This document shows positions 6,596 through 6,970 of a stretch of DNA of 6,970 nt, piece after piece (position 1 is the first letter of the stretch; every line of letters begins with the position of its first letter). The DNA lies in NCBI GenBank assembly GCA_022600695.1, contig JAHZJY010000081.1, forward strand, positions 1 through 6,970, written 5' to 3'. The DNA comes from Actinomycetes bacterium. Lineage in GTDB: Bacteria; Actinomycetota; Actinomycetes; Mycobacteriales; Mycobacteriaceae. A program made the position numbers and the translations under genes. The notes beneath the pieces are model-generated. The model did not search any database, was not told where the DNA came from, and was given only the letters and a program-made list of their open reading frames with translations.

Positions 6596-6833
6596 CTTGC
6601 CGGACCCCTCGTATACCGGCAGGGCCGGGCGGTTTACGGATGGGGTTCGAGCCACACCGACGGCCTCACATCACAACATCCGGTTCGGGTGCCGGAGGAA
6701 CGCGAGGATCTTAGGGACCCCAGCTACACATTCATCCCGGGTTTCTCACCATCTGTCGTGAGCTCGCCGGGGTCTGGGGAAAGCTCCGCTTGACGGTACG
6801 CGGTTCGATGACCCCGCGCAATCGGGTTCGCCA

Positions 6834-6970
6834 TCAATGCTTCGGGTCGAGGATCGCGGTCGTGTCGCCGTTCTCAACGACCATGCGGGCGACGTCGACC
6901 AGACGCCGGTGGGAACGGCGCGCATAGGATCGCAGCAGTACGAAGGCGCGGTCCATGTCGATAGAACCGC
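6834..6970 (-). CDS. ANTAR-domain RNA-binding regulator, C-terminal fragment (runs off right edge)
   Basis: The last 44 codons of a minus-strand gene are visible before the TGA at 6836-6834, starting GSIDMDRAFVLLRSYARRSH and ending AILDPKH. The series D-DRAF-LLR--A----RRL-DVAR-VV matches the two C-terminal helices of ANTAR domains, a three-helix RNA-binding module that controls transcription termination or translation through paired hexaloop hairpins. In mycobacteria ANTAR usually follows a GAF or PAS sensor domain; that part would lie outside the window. The gene is codirectional with ugd, 333 nt upstream. Whether the two are linked functionally is open, but the ugd leader has an ANTAR-like hairpin. 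Confidence 0.8.
   Translation of the reverse strand, partial: GSIDMDRAFVLLRSYARRSHRRLVDVARMVVENGDTTAILDPKH

Larger units (their letters stand above)
6501..6833 (-). other. Leader/intergenic region between ANTAR gene and ugd, rich in inverted repeats
   Basis: This 333-nt stretch has no credible gene. On the minus strand it carries a 7-bp hexaloop hairpin (6576-6595), a hairpin-like TCCGG-N8-CCGGA (6679-6696), a long-range pairing of CGAACCCC (6649-6642) with GGGGTCCG (6608-6601) broken by one mismatch, and GCCGGTA-type elements (inverted copy 6512-6518; ATACCGGC at 6560-6567 and 6613-6620). TAAGAT (6713-6708) fits a TANNNT -10 box but lacks a good -35. There is no clear terminator with a T-run after the ANTAR gene. 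Read-through from the ANTAR gene into ugd is therefore possible, as is a promoter I cannot pin down. Confidence 0.5.

Noticed and set aside
6255..6761. 168-residue plus-strand open frame running out of ugd into its leader
   Set aside because: Half of it is antisense to ugd; the rest has no motifs and no convincing ribosome-binding site.

Overview
The window is high-GC DNA whose genes fit a mycolic-acid actinomycete, most likely a Mycobacterium/Mycolicibacterium-type genome. This rests on GTG/TTG starts, strong G/C third-position bias, the C-terminus of an ANTAR regulator, and TreT-like and cellulose-synthase-like glycosyltransferases. The genus is an inference. No marker gene is present to prove it.

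Layout from left to right: (1) 1-106, minus strand, the first 35 codons of an extended SDR nucleotide-sugar epimerase/decarboxylase that runs off the left edge. (2) 107-483, a divergent intergenic region. (3) 484-1725, plus strand, a membrane-anchored family GH53 glycoside hydrolase. (4) 1753-3627, minus strand, a multi-spanning GT2 processive polysaccharide synthase, tail to tail with GH53. (5) 3656-5128 (or up to 5227), minus strand, a GT4 glycosyltransferase of the TreT/trehalose-phosphorylase type. (6) 5178-6500, minus strand, UDP-glucose 6-dehydrogenase. (7) 6501-6833, a long leader/intergenic region with hairpins. (8) 6834-6970, minus strand, the C-terminal 44 residues of an ANTAR-domain regulator that runs off the right edge.

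Genes 6 to 5 to 4 are close together on one strand (gaps of about 49 and 28 nt) and look like one operon: ugd - GT4 - GT2. With the flanking GH53 hydrolase and SDR enzyme they suggest an extracellular polysaccharide pathway. UDP-glucose is oxidised to UDP-glucuronate, the SDR may convert it or another nucleotide sugar further, the GT2 enzyme polymerises and extrudes a beta-linked glycan, and the tethered GH53 enzyme may trim or release it outside the membrane. The GT4 enzyme would add an alpha-linked unit, make a primer, or make trehalose. I do not recognise this gene set as a characterised system, so it is the best candidate for something undescribed here.

The most distinctive details are three. 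The synthase lacks a PilZ domain and has Ala where the QxxRW motif normally has Arg. The GH53 domain is tethered by an uncleaved N-terminal membrane helix. The ugd leader carries a hexaloop hairpin of the ANTAR-RNA type (loop A1, G4), plus a weaker one over the Shine-Dalgarno sequence, directly downstream of an ANTAR gene.
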